The notes: generated by a model not told the origin, from the letters alone. Shown: positions 1-12,173, counted from the first letter of the stretch. The stretch is 64,000 nt of DNA from Piscinibacter sp. XHJ-5 (GCF_029855045.1 NZ_CP123228.1:6014001-6078000); one strand, 5' to 3'. Numbers and translations: made by a program.

Positions 1-482
1 ATGGCCACGGTGGCCGGAAGGTCGCGCGTGACGGTGCCGCTGTGGCAGCTGTCGGACAGCACGACGATGCGCACACCCGCACGGAATCGACCAAGCTCGT
101 GGTACAGCTCGTCGTCGATCAGCTGCGCGTCGTAGAGGCACCAGGTCTCGTCCTGCTTGTCGTCCTCGTCGCCGGTGACGTCAGGCACCTGGCCGCCGTG
201 GCCGGAGTAGCTCAGGAAGAAGAGGTCGCCCGATTTCAGCGCCTTGGCGGCGGCACGGATGGAAGACAGCACCTTGGCGCGGGTGCCCTTCTTCGTCAGC
301 AGCACAGTGGCCTTCATGCCCTGGACCTTGGCAATCGCCGCCATGTCGTTGGCGTCGAACTCGCACGCCGACAGTTCGCCCGACCAGCCTCCGTAGTGCG
401 CCGGATCCACCGAGTTGAGCCCGATGTGGAGCGAAACCGCCTGGTGCTTGGGCACGGATCTGCCGTGGGTGCTGCTGGCCAT
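1..482 (-). CDS. Caspase-like peptidase C14 (metacaspase), 5' part only
   Basis: The reading frame runs open from an ATG at 482 to the left edge, so only the first 160 residues are present. It shows the caspase p20 fold with both catalytic motifs: YSGHGGQ with His95, and LSDSCHSG with Cys146. An acidic stretch (DEDDKQDE) between them is typical of metacaspases, which cleave after Arg or Lys and bind calcium through acidic residues. No signal peptide is visible. GGAGGG sits about 8 bases before the ATG. The gene is divergent from groES, with about 240 bases between them. Substrate and role are unknown; proteolytic activity is inferred from the intact His/Cys dyad. Confidence 0.85.
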   Translation of the reverse strand, partial: MASSTHGRSVPKHQAVSLHIGLNSVDPAHYGGWSGELSACEFDANDMAAIAKVQGMKATVLLTKKGTRAKVLSSIRAAAKALKSGDLFFLSYSGHGGQVPDVTGDEDDKQDETWCLYDAQLIDDELYHELGRFRAGVRIVVLSDSCHSGTVTRDLPATVA

Positions 483-569
483 GATGAGTCGCCCTCCATC
501 GCTGCGGGATCGCGCGAGCCACTGTACGAGCCGGGCTTACCGCGCGATACGCCTAAGGCATGGGACGGT

Positions 570-598
570 CTTGAAACCGTTCTTCGCGACCCTATAAT
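570..598 (+). promoter_or_regulatory. groESL promoter, overlapping sigma70 and sigma32-like elements
   Basis: TTGAAA (571-576) and TATAAT (593-598) are separated by 16 bases, a good sigma70 promoter. The same DNA also reads as CTTGAAA (570-576), 13 bases, then CCCTATAAT (590-598), which resembles the heat-shock sigma32 consensus. The predicted transcription start (about 605) falls at the edge of the CIRCE operator. Confidence 0.75.
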
Positions 599-605
599 TC
601 GCCTG

Positions 606-632
606 CTAGCACTCAGACATGCCGAGTGCTAA
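606..632. promoter_or_regulatory. CIRCE operator (HrcA binding site)
   Basis: CTAGCACTC, 9 bases, then GAGTGCTAA: the classic CIRCE inverted repeat TTAGCACTC-N9-GAGTGCTAA with a single mismatch at the first base. It overlaps the expected start of groESL transcription, so HrcA should repress the operon. hrcA itself is not in the window. Confidence 0.93.
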
Positions 633-662
633 CGACGGCAGCCGATGGCGCCGTCGAAAAGT

Positions 663-688
663 TAATGAGCGCAAACTCTCGCTCATTA
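663..688. promoter_or_regulatory. Perfect inverted repeat in the groES leader
   Basis: TAATGAGCG (663-671) and CGCTCATTA (680-688) form a perfect 9-bp inverted repeat with an 8-base loop, between CIRCE and the groES ribosome binding site (about 713-718). It differs in sequence from CIRCE. It could be an mRNA stem-loop that affects stability or translation, or a second operator. Confidence 0.6.
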
Positions 689-724
689 CCCCAGACGTCC
701 GTGTGAGACCCCAAGGAGATGCTA

Positions 725-2724
<2,000 letters not shown>

Positions 2725-2744
2725 GTCCGGCCTGCGCCAATCCG

Positions 2745-2770
2745 AAAGGGCTGCTTCGGCAGCCCTTTTT
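2745..2770 (+). terminator. Rho-independent terminator of groESL
   Basis: AAAGGGCTGC and GCAGCCCTTT form a 10-bp stem closed by a cUUCGg tetraloop and followed by a short T run, 20 bases after the groEL stop. Confidence 0.93.
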
Positions 2771-2883
2771 CATGGGCTTCGCGATCCTCTCCCGCGATTG
2801 CGGGGAGGGCACCCGGTCCGGGGATGGTCCGGCCAGACCGCTCGCGCGAGACTGGCAGCGCGGACATGGTGATGGGTGCAGCG

Positions 2884-3141
2884 ATGACGTACAGCGAACT
2901 GATGCGGGTGAGCAATGGCTGCGTGCAGTCCTCCGAGGGGTGGATGGCGCAGCTCATCGGTCGGGAGGCGATCGAGTACTCCAGCGGTTCGGCAGCGTGC
3001 ATCGTCAACGTCGGCTACTCGGCCGAGGTCCGTGCCGGCGTCATCTACGCCAGCGAGTCCACCTCCGATCTCTTCCCCCGGCTGCGCGAGCACATGAGCT
3101 CGGCCGCGCCGCTACTCGACGGCCGCTACACGGTGGTCTGA
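2884..3141 (+). CDS. Hypothetical small protein
   Basis: An 85-residue protein beginning MTYSELMRV. I do not recognise the family. It has no signal peptide or clear membrane helix. The codons have the high third-position GC of neighbouring genes, which supports real coding. In-frame ATGs at 2824, 2866 and 2872 are alternative starts; none has a convincing ribosome binding site, so the start is uncertain. It lies after the groEL terminator and converges with engB, 29 bases away. Confidence 0.5.
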   Translation: MTYSELMRVSNGCVQSSEGWMAQLIGREAIEYSSGSAACIVNVGYSAEVRAGVIYASESTSDLFPRLREHMSSAAPLLDGRYTVV

Positions 3142-3170
3142 GCACGCGCGGTCAGGATCGCCGGCGCGAA

Positions 3171-3890
3171 TCAGTGCGTCCAGCCGTGAAGCACCATCGC
3201 GGCATCGCCGACGCCGGTCTTGTTCAGCGCCGAGAACAGCGTGACACCGACATCGGCCTCGTCGGTGGTCATGTCGCCCAGCGCGTCCTGGGCCCCGGCC
3301 AGGGCTTCACGCGACTCCTTGCGGTTCAGCTTGTCGGCCTTGGTGAGCATCACCAGCAGCTTGACTGAGCCGTTGCCCACGCGCGGCGCGACGAACGCGA
3401 GCAGCTGCCGGTCGAGCTCGGTGAAACCGAGGCGTGCGTCGATGAGCAGCACGACGCCGCTCAGGCTGCGGCGCACCTCGAGGTAGTCGGCCATCACGCG
3501 CTGCCACCGCAACTTGGCGTCGCGCGCCACGGTGGCGTAGCCGTAGCCGGGAAGGTCGGCGAACAGCGCGTCGGGTGCGCCCTTCGGACCCAGCTCGAAC
3601 AAGTTGATGTGCTGCGTGCGGCCAGGCGTCTTGGAGGCGAACGCGAGGCGCTTCTGCTGCGTCAGCGTGTTGATCGCAGTGGACTTGCCGGCGTTGGAGC
3701 GGCCGACGAAGGCGATCTCGGGCAGCTCGGTGGGCGGCAGCTGGTCGAGCTGGCTGGCCGTGGTGAGGAAGCGCGCGGTGTGGGCCCAGGCCAATGCGAG
3801 CTTGTCGTCGCTGGCCGGCGCTTCGGATTCGGTGGCATCGCCGGAGCGTGGCTGGTTTTGATCGGTCATGAGGCCACCCAAAGCGGTCAT
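3171..3890 (-). CDS. engB: Ribosome biogenesis GTPase EngB (YsxC/YihA)
   Basis: A 239-residue GTPase of the TrmE-Era-EngA-EngB class, needed for late assembly of the large ribosomal subunit. G1 is GRSNAGKS (residues 63-70), G3 is DLPGYG and G4 is TKADK; all are intact. The ATG at 3890 is preferred because GGAG lies 8 bases before it; an ATG at 3869 is the alternative. The first 30 residues are polar and low in complexity, as in other betaproteobacterial EngB proteins. It is divergent from the cytochrome c4 gene, with only about 40 bases shared for both control regions. Confidence 0.95.
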   Translation of the reverse strand: MTALGGLMTDQNQPRSGDATESEAPASDDKLALAWAHTARFLTTASQLDQLPPTELPEIAFVGRSNAGKSTAINTLTQQKRLAFASKTPGRTQHINLFELGPKGAPDALFADLPGYGYATVARDAKLRWQRVMADYLEVRRSLSGVVLLIDARLGFTELDRQLLAFVAPRVGNGSVKLLVMLTKADKLNRKESREALAGAQDALGDMTTDEADVGVTLFSALNKTGVGDAAMVLHGWTH

Positions 3891-3931
3891 TGTAAAATCT
3901 CCGGGTTTTGCACCAGAGAAATCCATCCGAC

Positions 3932-4558
3932 ATGAAGTCCGCTGCCCGCCTGCTGTCCGGCCTCTTGCTCCTCGCGTTCGCCGCCACCGCATCGGCCGCC
4001 GACGCCGCTCCCGCCGCGGCCAAGCCCGATCTGGGGAAGGGTCAGGCCAAGTCGAACGAGGTCTGCGTCTCCTGCCACACCAACGACGGCTCGCGCGGCG
4101 CTCCCGCCAACCCCATCCTGCAGGGCCAGCACCCGGAGTACCTGGTCAAGCAGCTCACCGAGTTCAAGGGCGACAAGCGGCCCAGCCCCATCATGAAGGG
4201 CTTCGCCTCGCAGCTTTCCGAGCAGGACATGAAGAACGTGGCCGCGTTCTACGCGAGCAAGCAGGCCAAGCCGGGCTTCGCCAAGAACAAGGAACTGGTC
4301 ACGCTGGGCGAGAAGATCTACCGCGGCGGATTGCCCGACCGCGAGATCGCCGCCTGTGCCGGCTGCCATGGCCCCAGCGGTGCCGGCATCCCCTCGCAGT
4401 ACCCGCGCCTGGCAGGCCAGCATGCCGACTACACCGAGACCCAGCTCAAGGCCTTCCGCATCGGCGTGCGCAACAACCCGCAGATGAATGGCCTCACGCT
4501 GAAGATGACCGACAAGGAAATCTCGGCCGTGGCCGACTACATCGCCGGTCTGCGCTGA
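3932..4558 (+). CDS. Diheme cytochrome c4
   Basis: A 208-residue periplasmic electron carrier. An N-terminal Sec signal (MKSAARLLSG, then a hydrophobic run, then ASA-AD) is followed by two similar cytochrome domains with heme motifs CVSCH (residues 45-49) and CAGCH (about 141-145). The two-domain layout and the motifs MKGFASQLSEQDM and MNGLTLKMTDKEI, which supply the distal methionines, are typical of cytochrome c4, a donor to terminal oxidases. The ATG at 3932 starts directly at the signal peptide. The ResB/CcsB heme-attachment genes follow after a terminator. Confidence 0.93.
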   Translation: MKSAARLLSGLLLLAFAATASAADAAPAAAKPDLGKGQAKSNEVCVSCHTNDGSRGAPANPILQGQHPEYLVKQLTEFKGDKRPSPIMKGFASQLSEQDMKNVAAFYASKQAKPGFAKNKELVTLGEKIYRGGLPDREIAACAGCHGPSGAGIPSQYPRLAGQHADYTETQLKAFRIGVRNNPQMNGLTLKMTDKEISAVADYIAGLR

Positions 4559-4574
4559 ACCCATTGAACCTGTG

Positions 4575-4610
4575 GCGAAGAGGCCGGTCTAGCACCGGCC
4601 TCTTCGCTTT
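4575..4610 (+). terminator. Intrinsic terminator after cytochrome c4
   Basis: A perfect 14-bp stem (GCGAAGAGGCCGGT with ACCGGCCTCTTCGC) and a 5-base loop, followed by TTT, 16 bases after the stop codon. The T tract is short, but the stem is very stable. Confidence 0.8.
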
Positions 4611-4643
4611 CAGCGCGGTCCCCGCCCCTCGGATACTTCCAGC

Positions 4644-6821
4644 ATGAGCCTTGCGACGACCGGCATCGAAGTCCACGCCCGATCGCGCTGGCTGCGCGAC
4701 ACCGTCGAGCTGGTCTCGTCGATGCGCTTCGCGATCTCGCTGCTGACGGTGATCTGCATTGCCGCGACCATCGGCACCGTCGTCAAGCAGAACGAGCCGG
4801 CCGGCAACTACGTGAACCAGTTCGGTCCCTTCTGGGCCGATGTGTACCGCGCGCTCGGCCTCACCGGCGTCTACAGCGCCTGGTGGTTCCTGCTCATCCT
4901 CACCTTCCTGGTCGTGTCGACGAGCCTGTGCATCGCCCGCAACACGCCGAAGATCCTGCACGACTTGCGTCACTACAAGGAGCACTTGCGCGAGCAGGGC
5001 CTGCAGGCCTTCCACCTGAAGGGGCAGGGCACGACGGCCGAAAGCCGCGAGGCGGCGTTCGAGCGGGTGTCCAGTCTGCTGGTGCGCGCCGGCTGGAAAG
5101 CCAAGGTCCAGGTGCGCGAGCACGGCACGATGATCGCCGCGCGTCGCGGCGCGGCCAACAAGCTGGGCTACATCGCCGCGCATTCGGCCATCGTGCTCGT
5201 CTGCGTCGGCGGCCTGCTCGACGGCGACCTGATCGTGCGGGCACAGATGGCGCTGCAGGGCAAGACCGCCTTCAGCGGCGACGGCTTCATTCGCGACATT
5301 CCCGCGGCGCACCGCCTCGGCCCGGCAACACCCACCTTCCGCGCCAACCTGCGGGTGCCCGAGCAGGGCCGCTCGGGCGTCGCGGTGATCGGGATGCAGG
5401 ACGGCTTCGTTCTGCAGGAGCTGCCATTCGACGTCGAGCTCAAGAAGTTCATCGTCGACTACTACGCGACCGGCATGCCCAAGCTGTTCGCCAGCGAGAT
5501 CCTCATCCACGATCGGGAGACCGGCCAGACCATCACGGCCACCGTGAAGGTCAACGAGCCGGCCTTCCACCGCGGCGTGGCGATCTACCAGAGCGGCTTC
5601 GAGGATGGCGGCTCGGCGCTGAAGCTGCGCGCCATCCCGATGGGTGCCGGCGGCGAGCCCTTCGACCTGCAGGGTGTGGTCGGCACGAGCACCACGCTGA
5701 CCAACGCATCCACCGGCGGCCGCGACACGCTGACGCTGGAGTTCACCAACCTGCGCGTCATCAATGTGGAGAATTTCAGCGCGCCGGGCGGCGGCGCCTC
5801 CACCGACGTGCGCAAGGTCGACCTGGTCGGCTCGCTGCAGCAGCACCTGGGCTCCGGCGCGAAGGTGCGCACCAAGAAGGAGCTGCGCAACGTCGGACCC
5901 TCGGTGAGCTACAAGCTGCGCGACGCGGCAGGCCAGGCGCGTGAGTTCAACAACTACATGCTGCCGGTGGAGATCGACGGACAGAAGGTCTTCCTCGCCG
6001 GCGTGCGCGACACGCCGGCCGAGAACTTCCGCTACCTGCGCATCCCGGCCGACGAACAGGGCAGCCTGGCCGGCTGGTCACGGCTGCGCGAGGCGCTGGG
6101 CAATCCTGCGCTGCGCGACAAGGCCGCCGAGCGCTACGTGCGCGCTGCCACGCCCGCCGACAAGCCGCAGATGGCGCCACAACTCAAGGCCACGGCGTCT
6201 CGCGTGCTCGCCCTGTTCGCCGCCGCCGAGTCGGTCAAGCCGGGCCAGAAGCCCCCCGGCGGATTGCAGGCGATCTCCGACTTTCTCGAAGCCAGCGTGC
6301 CCGAAGGCGAGCGCGCCCGCATCTCCGACGTGCTGCTGCGCATCCTCAACGGCAGCCTGTTCGAGCTGATGAACCTCGCGCGCGAAAGCGCCGCCCAGTC
6401 CCCGCTGGAGCCCAGCGAGACCACGCAGGCCTTCATGACCCAGGCCGTGCTGGCGCTGTCGGAGAGCTACTTCTATCCAGCGCCGGTGCTGCTGGAGCTG
6501 ACCGACTTCACGCAGAAGCAGGCCAGCGTGTTCCAGGTGGCGCGCGCACCCGGCAAGACACTGGTCTATCTCGGCGCGGTACTGCTGATCGTCGGTGTGT
6601 TCGCGATGCTCTACATCCGCGAGCGCCGCCTGTGGGTGTGGATCTCACCCGAAGCCGACGGTGCCGCGCACATCACCACCGCGTTGTCGTCCACGCGCCG
6701 CACGATGGACGCCGACGCGGAATTCGAATGGCTCAAGCAGGCCATCCTCGGCCAGCCCGCCCACCCCGCCGTGCGTCTGGACATCTCCCACCGTGAACGC
6801 GGCCCGTCGGAGGCTTCATGA
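4644..6821 (+). CDS. resB: Cytochrome c biogenesis protein ResB (Ccs1)
   Basis: A 725-residue membrane protein of the System II cytochrome c maturation pathway; with CcsB/CcsA it moves heme across the membrane and attaches it to CXXCH motifs. Hydrophobic segments lie near residues 28-48, 75-95 and 180-200, then a large periplasmic domain, then a last helix near 640-660 (VYLGAVLLIVGVFAMLY) followed by RERRLWVWI, a typical ResB ending. Length is normal for betaproteobacterial ResB. Its last codons overlap the ccsB start (ATGA at 6818-6821), which implies translational coupling. Confidence 0.95.
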   Translation: MSLATTGIEVHARSRWLRDTVELVSSMRFAISLLTVICIAATIGTVVKQNEPAGNYVNQFGPFWADVYRALGLTGVYSAWWFLLILTFLVVSTSLCIARNTPKILHDLRHYKEHLREQGLQAFHLKGQGTTAESREAAFERVSSLLVRAGWKAKVQVREHGTMIAARRGAANKLGYIAAHSAIVLVCVGGLLDGDLIVRAQMALQGKTAFSGDGFIRDIPAAHRLGPATPTFRANLRVPEQGRSGVAVIGMQDGFVLQELPFDVELKKFIVDYYATGMPKLFASEILIHDRETGQTITATVKVNEPAFHRGVAIYQSGFEDGGSALKLRAIPMGAGGEPFDLQGVVGTSTTLTNASTGGRDTLTLEFTNLRVINVENFSAPGGGASTDVRKVDLVGSLQQHLGSGAKVRTKKELRNVGPSVSYKLRDAAGQAREFNNYMLPVEIDGQKVFLAGVRDTPAENFRYLRIPADEQGSLAGWSRLREALGNPALRDKAAERYVRAATPADKPQMAPQLKATASRVLALFAAAESVKPGQKPPGGLQAISDFLEASVPEGERARISDVLLRILNGSLFELMNLARESAAQSPLEPSETTQAFMTQAVLALSESYFYPAPVLLELTDFTQKQASVFQVARAPGKTLVYLGAVLLIVGVFAMLYIRERRLWVWISPEADGAAHITTALSSTRRTMDADAEFEWLKQAILGQPAHPAVRLDISHRERGPSEAS

Positions 6822-8158
6822 ACACCACCACCCTCGCCCTCGGCCGTCCCGGCTGGTTCTCCGGCCGCACCGTCTTCGACTGGCTGTTCGCCGCGCTGGT
6901 CATCACCGGCGGCGCTTACGCCTTTCGCCGCTACCAGGCCGCGATGGACGGCTACGAGCAAGCCATCCTGGTCGGAACGATTCCTGTCGTCGTGGCGCTG
7001 GGCTGGTTCTGGGGCAGGCTGCGCCTGCTGATGATCGCCGTGGGCGCCGCCTCGCTGCTGGCCATCGCGCTCTACAGCCGCAGCGTGGATGCCTTCGGCG
7101 CCGACCTCGCGCAGGCCGACAACGTCTTCCTGCTGAAATACTTCCTGTCGAGCCAGAGCGCCATCCTCTGGATGAGCGTGCTGTTCTTCATGAGCACTGC
7201 CTTCTACTGGATCGGCTTCCTCGCGAAGGTCGAGGACAACGCCGCCGTGCGCCTGGGCTCGCGCATCGCCTGGGTCGCGGTGTTCATGGCACTCACCGGG
7301 ACGCTGGTGCGCTGGTTCGAAAGCCACCAGATCGCGCCCGATGTCGGCCACATCCCTGTCAGCAACCTGTACGAGGTGTTCGTGCTGTTCTGCTGGCTGA
7401 CGACCCTGTTCTATCTCTACTACGAGCAGCACTACGCCACGCGCTCGCTGGGCGCCTTCGTGATGCTGGTGGTCAGCGCCGCCGTCGGCTTCCTGCTCTG
7501 GTACACGGTGGAGCGTGAGGCGCACGAGATCCAGCCGCTGGTGCCGGCGCTGCAGAGCTGGTGGATGAAGCTGCACGTGCCCGCCAATTTCATCGGCTAC
7601 GGCTCGTTCGCCCTGTCGGCCATGGTGGCGTTCTCGTACCTGGTGAAGCGGCATGCGGCCGAAGGCCACTGGCTGAAGCTCGCGCCGCTGTTCGTGCTGG
7701 GCATGGTGCTGTGCCTGGAGCCGGTGGTCTTCCGCAAGAACCCGATCGAGGCGATCAGCAGCTACTGGGCGGTGTATTTCGGCAGCGCGGCGCTGATCGT
7801 CGGCGGCATCCTGCTGGCGCGCCGGCGGATCGCCGAGCGGCTGCCGGCGTTCGAGGTGCTCGACGACGTGATGTACAAGTCGATCGCCGTCGGCTTCGCC
7901 TTCTTCACGATCGCGACCATCCTCGGTGCGTTCTGGGCCGCGGAGGCCTGGGGCGGCTACTGGAGTTGGGACCCCAAGGAGACCTGGGCGCTGATCGTGT
8001 GGCTGAACTACGCGGCCTGGCTGCACATGCGCCTGATGAAGGGCCTGCGCGGACCGGTGGCCGCCTGGTGGGCGCTGACGGGCCTGGCGGTCACGACCTT
8101 TGCCTTCCTGGGCGTGAACATGTTCCTGTCCGGGCTGCATTCGTACGGCGAGCTCTGA
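6818..8158 (+). CDS. ccsB: Cytochrome c biogenesis protein CcsB (CcsA/ResC family)
   Basis: A 446-residue polytopic membrane protein, the heme-handling partner of ResB. The tryptophan-rich WWD motif (GGYWSWDPKETWALIVWL) is near residues 380-400, and conserved histidines lie in flanking helices. It overlaps resB by four bases. The pair serves the c-type cytochromes of the cell, including the two encoded in this window. Confidence 0.95.
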   Translation: MNTTTLALGRPGWFSGRTVFDWLFAALVITGGAYAFRRYQAAMDGYEQAILVGTIPVVVALGWFWGRLRLLMIAVGAASLLAIALYSRSVDAFGADLAQADNVFLLKYFLSSQSAILWMSVLFFMSTAFYWIGFLAKVEDNAAVRLGSRIAWVAVFMALTGTLVRWFESHQIAPDVGHIPVSNLYEVFVLFCWLTTLFYLYYEQHYATRSLGAFVMLVVSAAVGFLLWYTVEREAHEIQPLVPALQSWWMKLHVPANFIGYGSFALSAMVAFSYLVKRHAAEGHWLKLAPLFVLGMVLCLEPVVFRKNPIEAISSYWAVYFGSAALIVGGILLARRRIAERLPAFEVLDDVMYKSIAVGFAFFTIATILGAFWAAEAWGGYWSWDPKETWALIVWLNYAAWLHMRLMKGLRGPVAAWWALTGLAVTTFAFLGVNMFLSGLHSYGEL

Positions 8159-8212
8159 TCCGGCGTGGGTTGCGGCGTATAGTGACCGCCAACTCGACTC
8201 CGACGTTCCGAC

Positions 8213-8554
8213 ATGCCGTACGTAGCGCGCAACGCCGAAGGCCGCATCGAAAGCCTGCATCGCGAACGCAGCCCGCAAGCGCCCGAATTCGTCGACGAGC
8301 GGCATCCCGAAGTGCTGGCCTTCCTCGGCGGCCGGGCGCCGCAGAATCCCCAGGACTTCAGCCGCCTCGATGCCGACTTCGTGCGCGTCATCGAGGACGT
8401 CATCGACACGCTGATCGTCAAGAACATCATCAACATCACCGACCTGCCCGGCGAGGCGCAAGCCAAGCTGTTCGCGCGCAAGAGCTTCCGCGAGCGGGTG
8501 TCCAAGAGCTCGCTGAGGCTGTTCGAGCCGACCGACTTCGGCGACGTCGTGTAG
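8213..8554 (+). CDS. Small conserved protein, 'tryptophan synthase beta-like' family
   Basis: A 113-residue soluble protein beginning MPYVARNAEGRIESLHRE. Related proteins in Burkholderiales carry the database label 'tryptophan synthase subunit beta like', but this one is far too short for TrpB and has no PLP-binding lysine motif, so no enzymatic role should be read from that name. The central part (ADFVRVIEDVIDTLIVKNIINITDLP) looks helical. It sits between ccsB and msrP, 54 bases after ccsB. Function unknown. Confidence 0.65.
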   Translation: MPYVARNAEGRIESLHRERSPQAPEFVDERHPEVLAFLGGRAPQNPQDFSRLDADFVRVIEDVIDTLIVKNIINITDLPGEAQAKLFARKSFRERVSKSSLRLFEPTDFGDVV

Positions 8555-8625
8555 GGGCAAGCCCTGGTCCGTAAGATCGGCGCGGGCGCACCGACTGAGC
8601 TTGGCGCCCCTTCCGGACCCCCGCC

Positions 8626-9603
<978 letters not shown>

Positions 9604-9613
9604 CGGAGTGGCC

Positions 9614-10243
9614 GTGTCCGCCGTGCTGAAACCCGCCGCTCCCGCGCGCGCCAAAACGCTGCTGCTGCACCCGTCGGCCAAGCCGATGGTGTTCCTGCTG
9701 TGCCTGTTGCCGTTCGCCTCGCTCTTCCACGGCGCCTGGACCGATTCGCTGGGCGCCAATCCGGCCGAGACGCTGATCCGCGCCACCGGCGACTGGACGC
9801 TGCGCTTCCTGTGCATCACGCTGGCGGTCACGCCGCTGCGCCAGTGGACCGGGCAGGCGGCGCTGGCGCGCTTTCGCCGCATGCTGGGCCTGTTCGCGTT
9901 CTTCTACGTCGTGCTGCACTTCCTTGCGTACGCATGGCTCGACATGGGCTTCGAGCTGCAGGCGATCGTCAAGGACATCCCGAAGCGGCCCTTCGCGCTG
10001 GTGGGCTTCGCGGCCTTCCTGCTGATGCTGCCGCTGGCCGCCACGTCGTTCAACCGCGCGGTGAAGGCGCTGGGCGCCAGGCGCTGGCAGCTGCTGCACA
10101 AGACCGTGTACGCCATCGCGCTGCTGGGTCTGCTGCACTTCTTCTGGATGCGCGCGGCGAAGAACAACTTCGCCGAGGTCGCCGTGTACGCGGTCGTGAT
10201 CGCGCTGCTGCTGGGGTGGCGGGTCCGGCAGCGCCTTCGGTGA
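9614..10243 (+). CDS. msrQ: Heme-binding membrane subunit MsrQ (YedZ)
   Basis: A membrane protein of about 209 residues, with about six helices of the ferric-reductase-like fold, that passes electrons to MsrP. Conserved histidines occur in the helices (VVLHFLAYAW, LLHKTVYAIALLGLLHFFW). There is no ATG; GTG at 9614 has GGAG 5 bases upstream and is preferred to the GTG at 9608, which overlaps that ribosome binding site. It converges with the following CoA-transferase gene, 7 bases away. Confidence 0.93.
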   Translation: MSAVLKPAAPARAKTLLLHPSAKPMVFLLCLLPFASLFHGAWTDSLGANPAETLIRATGDWTLRFLCITLAVTPLRQWTGQAALARFRRMLGLFAFFYVVLHFLAYAWLDMGFELQAIVKDIPKRPFALVGFAAFLLMLPLAATSFNRAVKALGARRWQLLHKTVYAIALLGLLHFFWMRAAKNNFAEVAVYAVVIALLLGWRVRQRLR

Positions 10244-10250
10244 TCCCCGT

Positions 10251-12173
10251 TCATCCTCCCGCCAGCCGCGCCTTCACAAACCCGCTGGCCGCATACCGCG
10301 TCACCTTGTCGTAGTACCGCCGCGTCAGCCGCTGCACCATGGCGGCATACGCGTCCATCAGGTCCGGCAGGATGCTGAAGTGGTCGTAGTTGACGACCAC
10401 CTGCACGCGGTGGCCCAGCGGCTTCACCCGCCGCTCCACCTCGGCTTCGATGTCGGCGACGTCCTGCTCGCTGTTGACCGCCAGGCCCTCGAAGTTGATG
10501 AACAACAGGCCGCTGCGCGGATCCAGCTCGATGCGACTGGACAGCGGCAGCGCGAGCATGCGCTCGCGCAGGTCCAGCGTCGCTTCGCGGAACAGCGCGG
10601 TCTCCATCAGCCGCAGCTGCGCGCTGATCGCGGGCGTGAATTCCATCTGCTGCAGGATGTGGCGCTCCAGGTCGATGCCCGGCGCGATCTCGATCAGCTC
10701 GAGGCCGGCATCGGCCAGGCGGAATACACAGCGCTCGGTGACGTACAGCACCGGCTGGCCGCGTTGCCGGGCCAGGTCGCCGCTGAAGGTGCGGTGCTCG
10801 ACTTCGCGGACGAACTTGGTGTTCGTGCCCTCGCTCGTGATGACCAGCCGGCCGTTTTCAATGCGGGTGCTCAGCCCGCAGGCGTTGAAGGTGCCCACGA
10901 ACACCACGGCCTTGGCGTTCTGGCTGATGTTGATGAAGCCGCCGGCGCCGGCGAGCCGAGGGCCGAACTTGCTCACGTTGAGGTTGCCGTGCTGGTCGAC
11001 CTGCGCCAGCCCCAGCACCGCGAGGTCGAGGCCGCCGCCGTCGTAGAAGTCGAACTGGCTGGGCTGGTCGATGATGGCCTGCGTGTTGACCGCTGCGCCG
11101 AAGTTGAGCCCGCTGGCCGGGATGCCGCCGATCACCCCGGGCTCGGCGGTCAGCGTCAGCAGGTCGATGATTCGCTCCTCGGCCGCCACGTCAGCCACGC
11201 CTTCGGGCATGCCGATGCCGAGATTGACGACGGCGTTGCGCGTGAGCTGCAGCGCAGCGCGGCGAGCGATGACCTTGCGTTCGGTGAGCGGCAGCGCCGG
11301 CAGCGTGTTCATCGGCACGCGGATCTCGCCGGCGAAGGCCGCGCTGTACGGCGTGGCAAAGGTCTGCATGTGGTGCTCGGGCTTTTCCGCCAGCACCACG
11401 CAGTCGACCAGCACGCCGGGAATCTTGACCTGGCGCGGATTCAGCGAGCCGCGCTCGGCGATGCGCTCCACCTGCGCGATGACGATGCCCCCGCTGTTGT
11501 GCGCCGCCATCGCGATGGCGAGCGCTTCCAGCGTCAGCGCCTCGCGCTCCATCGTCAGGTTGCCATCGGGGTCTGCCGTGGTCGCTCGGACGATTCCCAC
11601 CTGGATGGGAAACGCCTTGTAGAACAGCACCTCCTCGCCGTCGATCTCCATCAGCCGCACCAGGTTTTCCTCGGTGCGCCCGTTGACCTTGCCGCCGCCG
11701 TGTCGTGGGTCCACGAAGGTGCCCAGGCCCACGCGGCTCAACGTGCCGGGCTTGCCGGCGGCGATGTCGCGGAACAGATGCGCGATGACGCCCTGCGGGA
11801 GGTTGTAGGCCTCGATCTCGTTGCCAACGGCCAGCGCCTGAAGCTTGGGCACCAGCCCCCAGTGGCCGCCGACCACGCGCTTGACCAGGCCGGCGTGGCC
11901 GAAGTGGTTCAGGCCGCGTTCCTTGCCGTCGCCTTGACCGGCGGCGTAGACCAGCGTCAGGTTGCGCGGTGAGCCGAGGCCAGCGTCAGCCTGCGCGGCA
12001 AGGAAGCGCTCTTCCAGCGCGACCGCCACGCCTTCGGGAAAGCCGATGCCGACGAAGCCGCCCGTGGCGACGGTGTCGCCGTCGTGGATCAGCCGCACCG
12101 CTTCGGCGGCACTGACGATCTTGTCGGGACGCGCCGGGCTGGCGGTCGCCGGATGAGACGTGTCGAGCTGCAT
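10251..12173 (-). CDS. Acyl-CoA:acetate/3-ketoacid CoA-transferase with C-terminal extension
   Basis: A 640-residue protein of the YdiF/propionate CoA-transferase type (fused alpha and beta subunits). The N-terminal half has the glycine-rich [11 protein letters not shown] motif; the second half has NLGIGMPEG and [10 protein letters not shown], whose Glu is the likely catalytic residue that forms the glutamyl-CoA thioester. Family members usually end near 520-530; here about 110 more residues follow, beginning near [16 protein letters not shown]. The start at 12173 has GGAAGG 7 bases upstream. The acyl substrate cannot be read from sequence. Confidence 0.85.
   Translation of the reverse strand: MQLDTSHPATASPARPDKIVSAAEAVRLIHDGDTVATGGFVGIGFPEGVAVALEERFLAAQADAGLGSPRNLTLVYAAGQGDGKERGLNHFGHAGLVKRVVGGHWGLVPKLQALAVGNEIEAYNLPQGVIAHLFRDIAAGKPGTLSRVGLGTFVDPRHGGGKVNGRTEENLVRLMEIDGEEVLFYKAFPIQVGIVRATTADPDGNLTMEREALTLEALAIAMAAHNSGGIVIAQVERIAERGSLNPRQVKIPGVLVDCVVLAEKPEHHMQTFATPYSAAFAGEIRVPMNTLPALPLTERKVIARRAALQLTRNAVVNLGIGMPEGVADVAAEERIIDLLTLTAEPGVIGGIPASGLNFGAAVNTQAIIDQPSQFDFYDGGGLDLAVLGLAQVDQHGNLNVSKFGPRLAGAGGFINISQNAKAVVFVGTFNACGLSTRIENGRLVITSEGTNTKFVREVEHRTFSGDLARQRGQPVLYVTERCVFRLADAGLELIEIAPGIDLERHILQQMEFTPAISAQLRLMETALFREATLDLRERMLALPLSSRIELDPRSGLLFINFEGLAVNSEQDVADIEAEVERRVKPLGHRVQVVVNYDHFSILPDLMDAYAAMVQRLTRRYYDKVTRYAASGFVKARLAGG

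Noticed and set aside
42..632. Plus-strand open frame across the left end
   Set aside because: It is antisense to the metacaspase-like gene, which has intact catalytic motifs, and it runs through the groESL promoter and CIRCE.
8213..8554. Reading the small gene as a tryptophan synthase beta subunit
   Set aside because: It is 113 residues long, lacks the PLP lysine region and has no trp neighbours; the label seems to be a database carry-over.
10380..11972. Long plus-strand frame over the CoA-transferase gene
   Set aside because: Antisense shadow with low-complexity His/Arg/Ala composition; the minus strand carries the CoA-transferase motifs.
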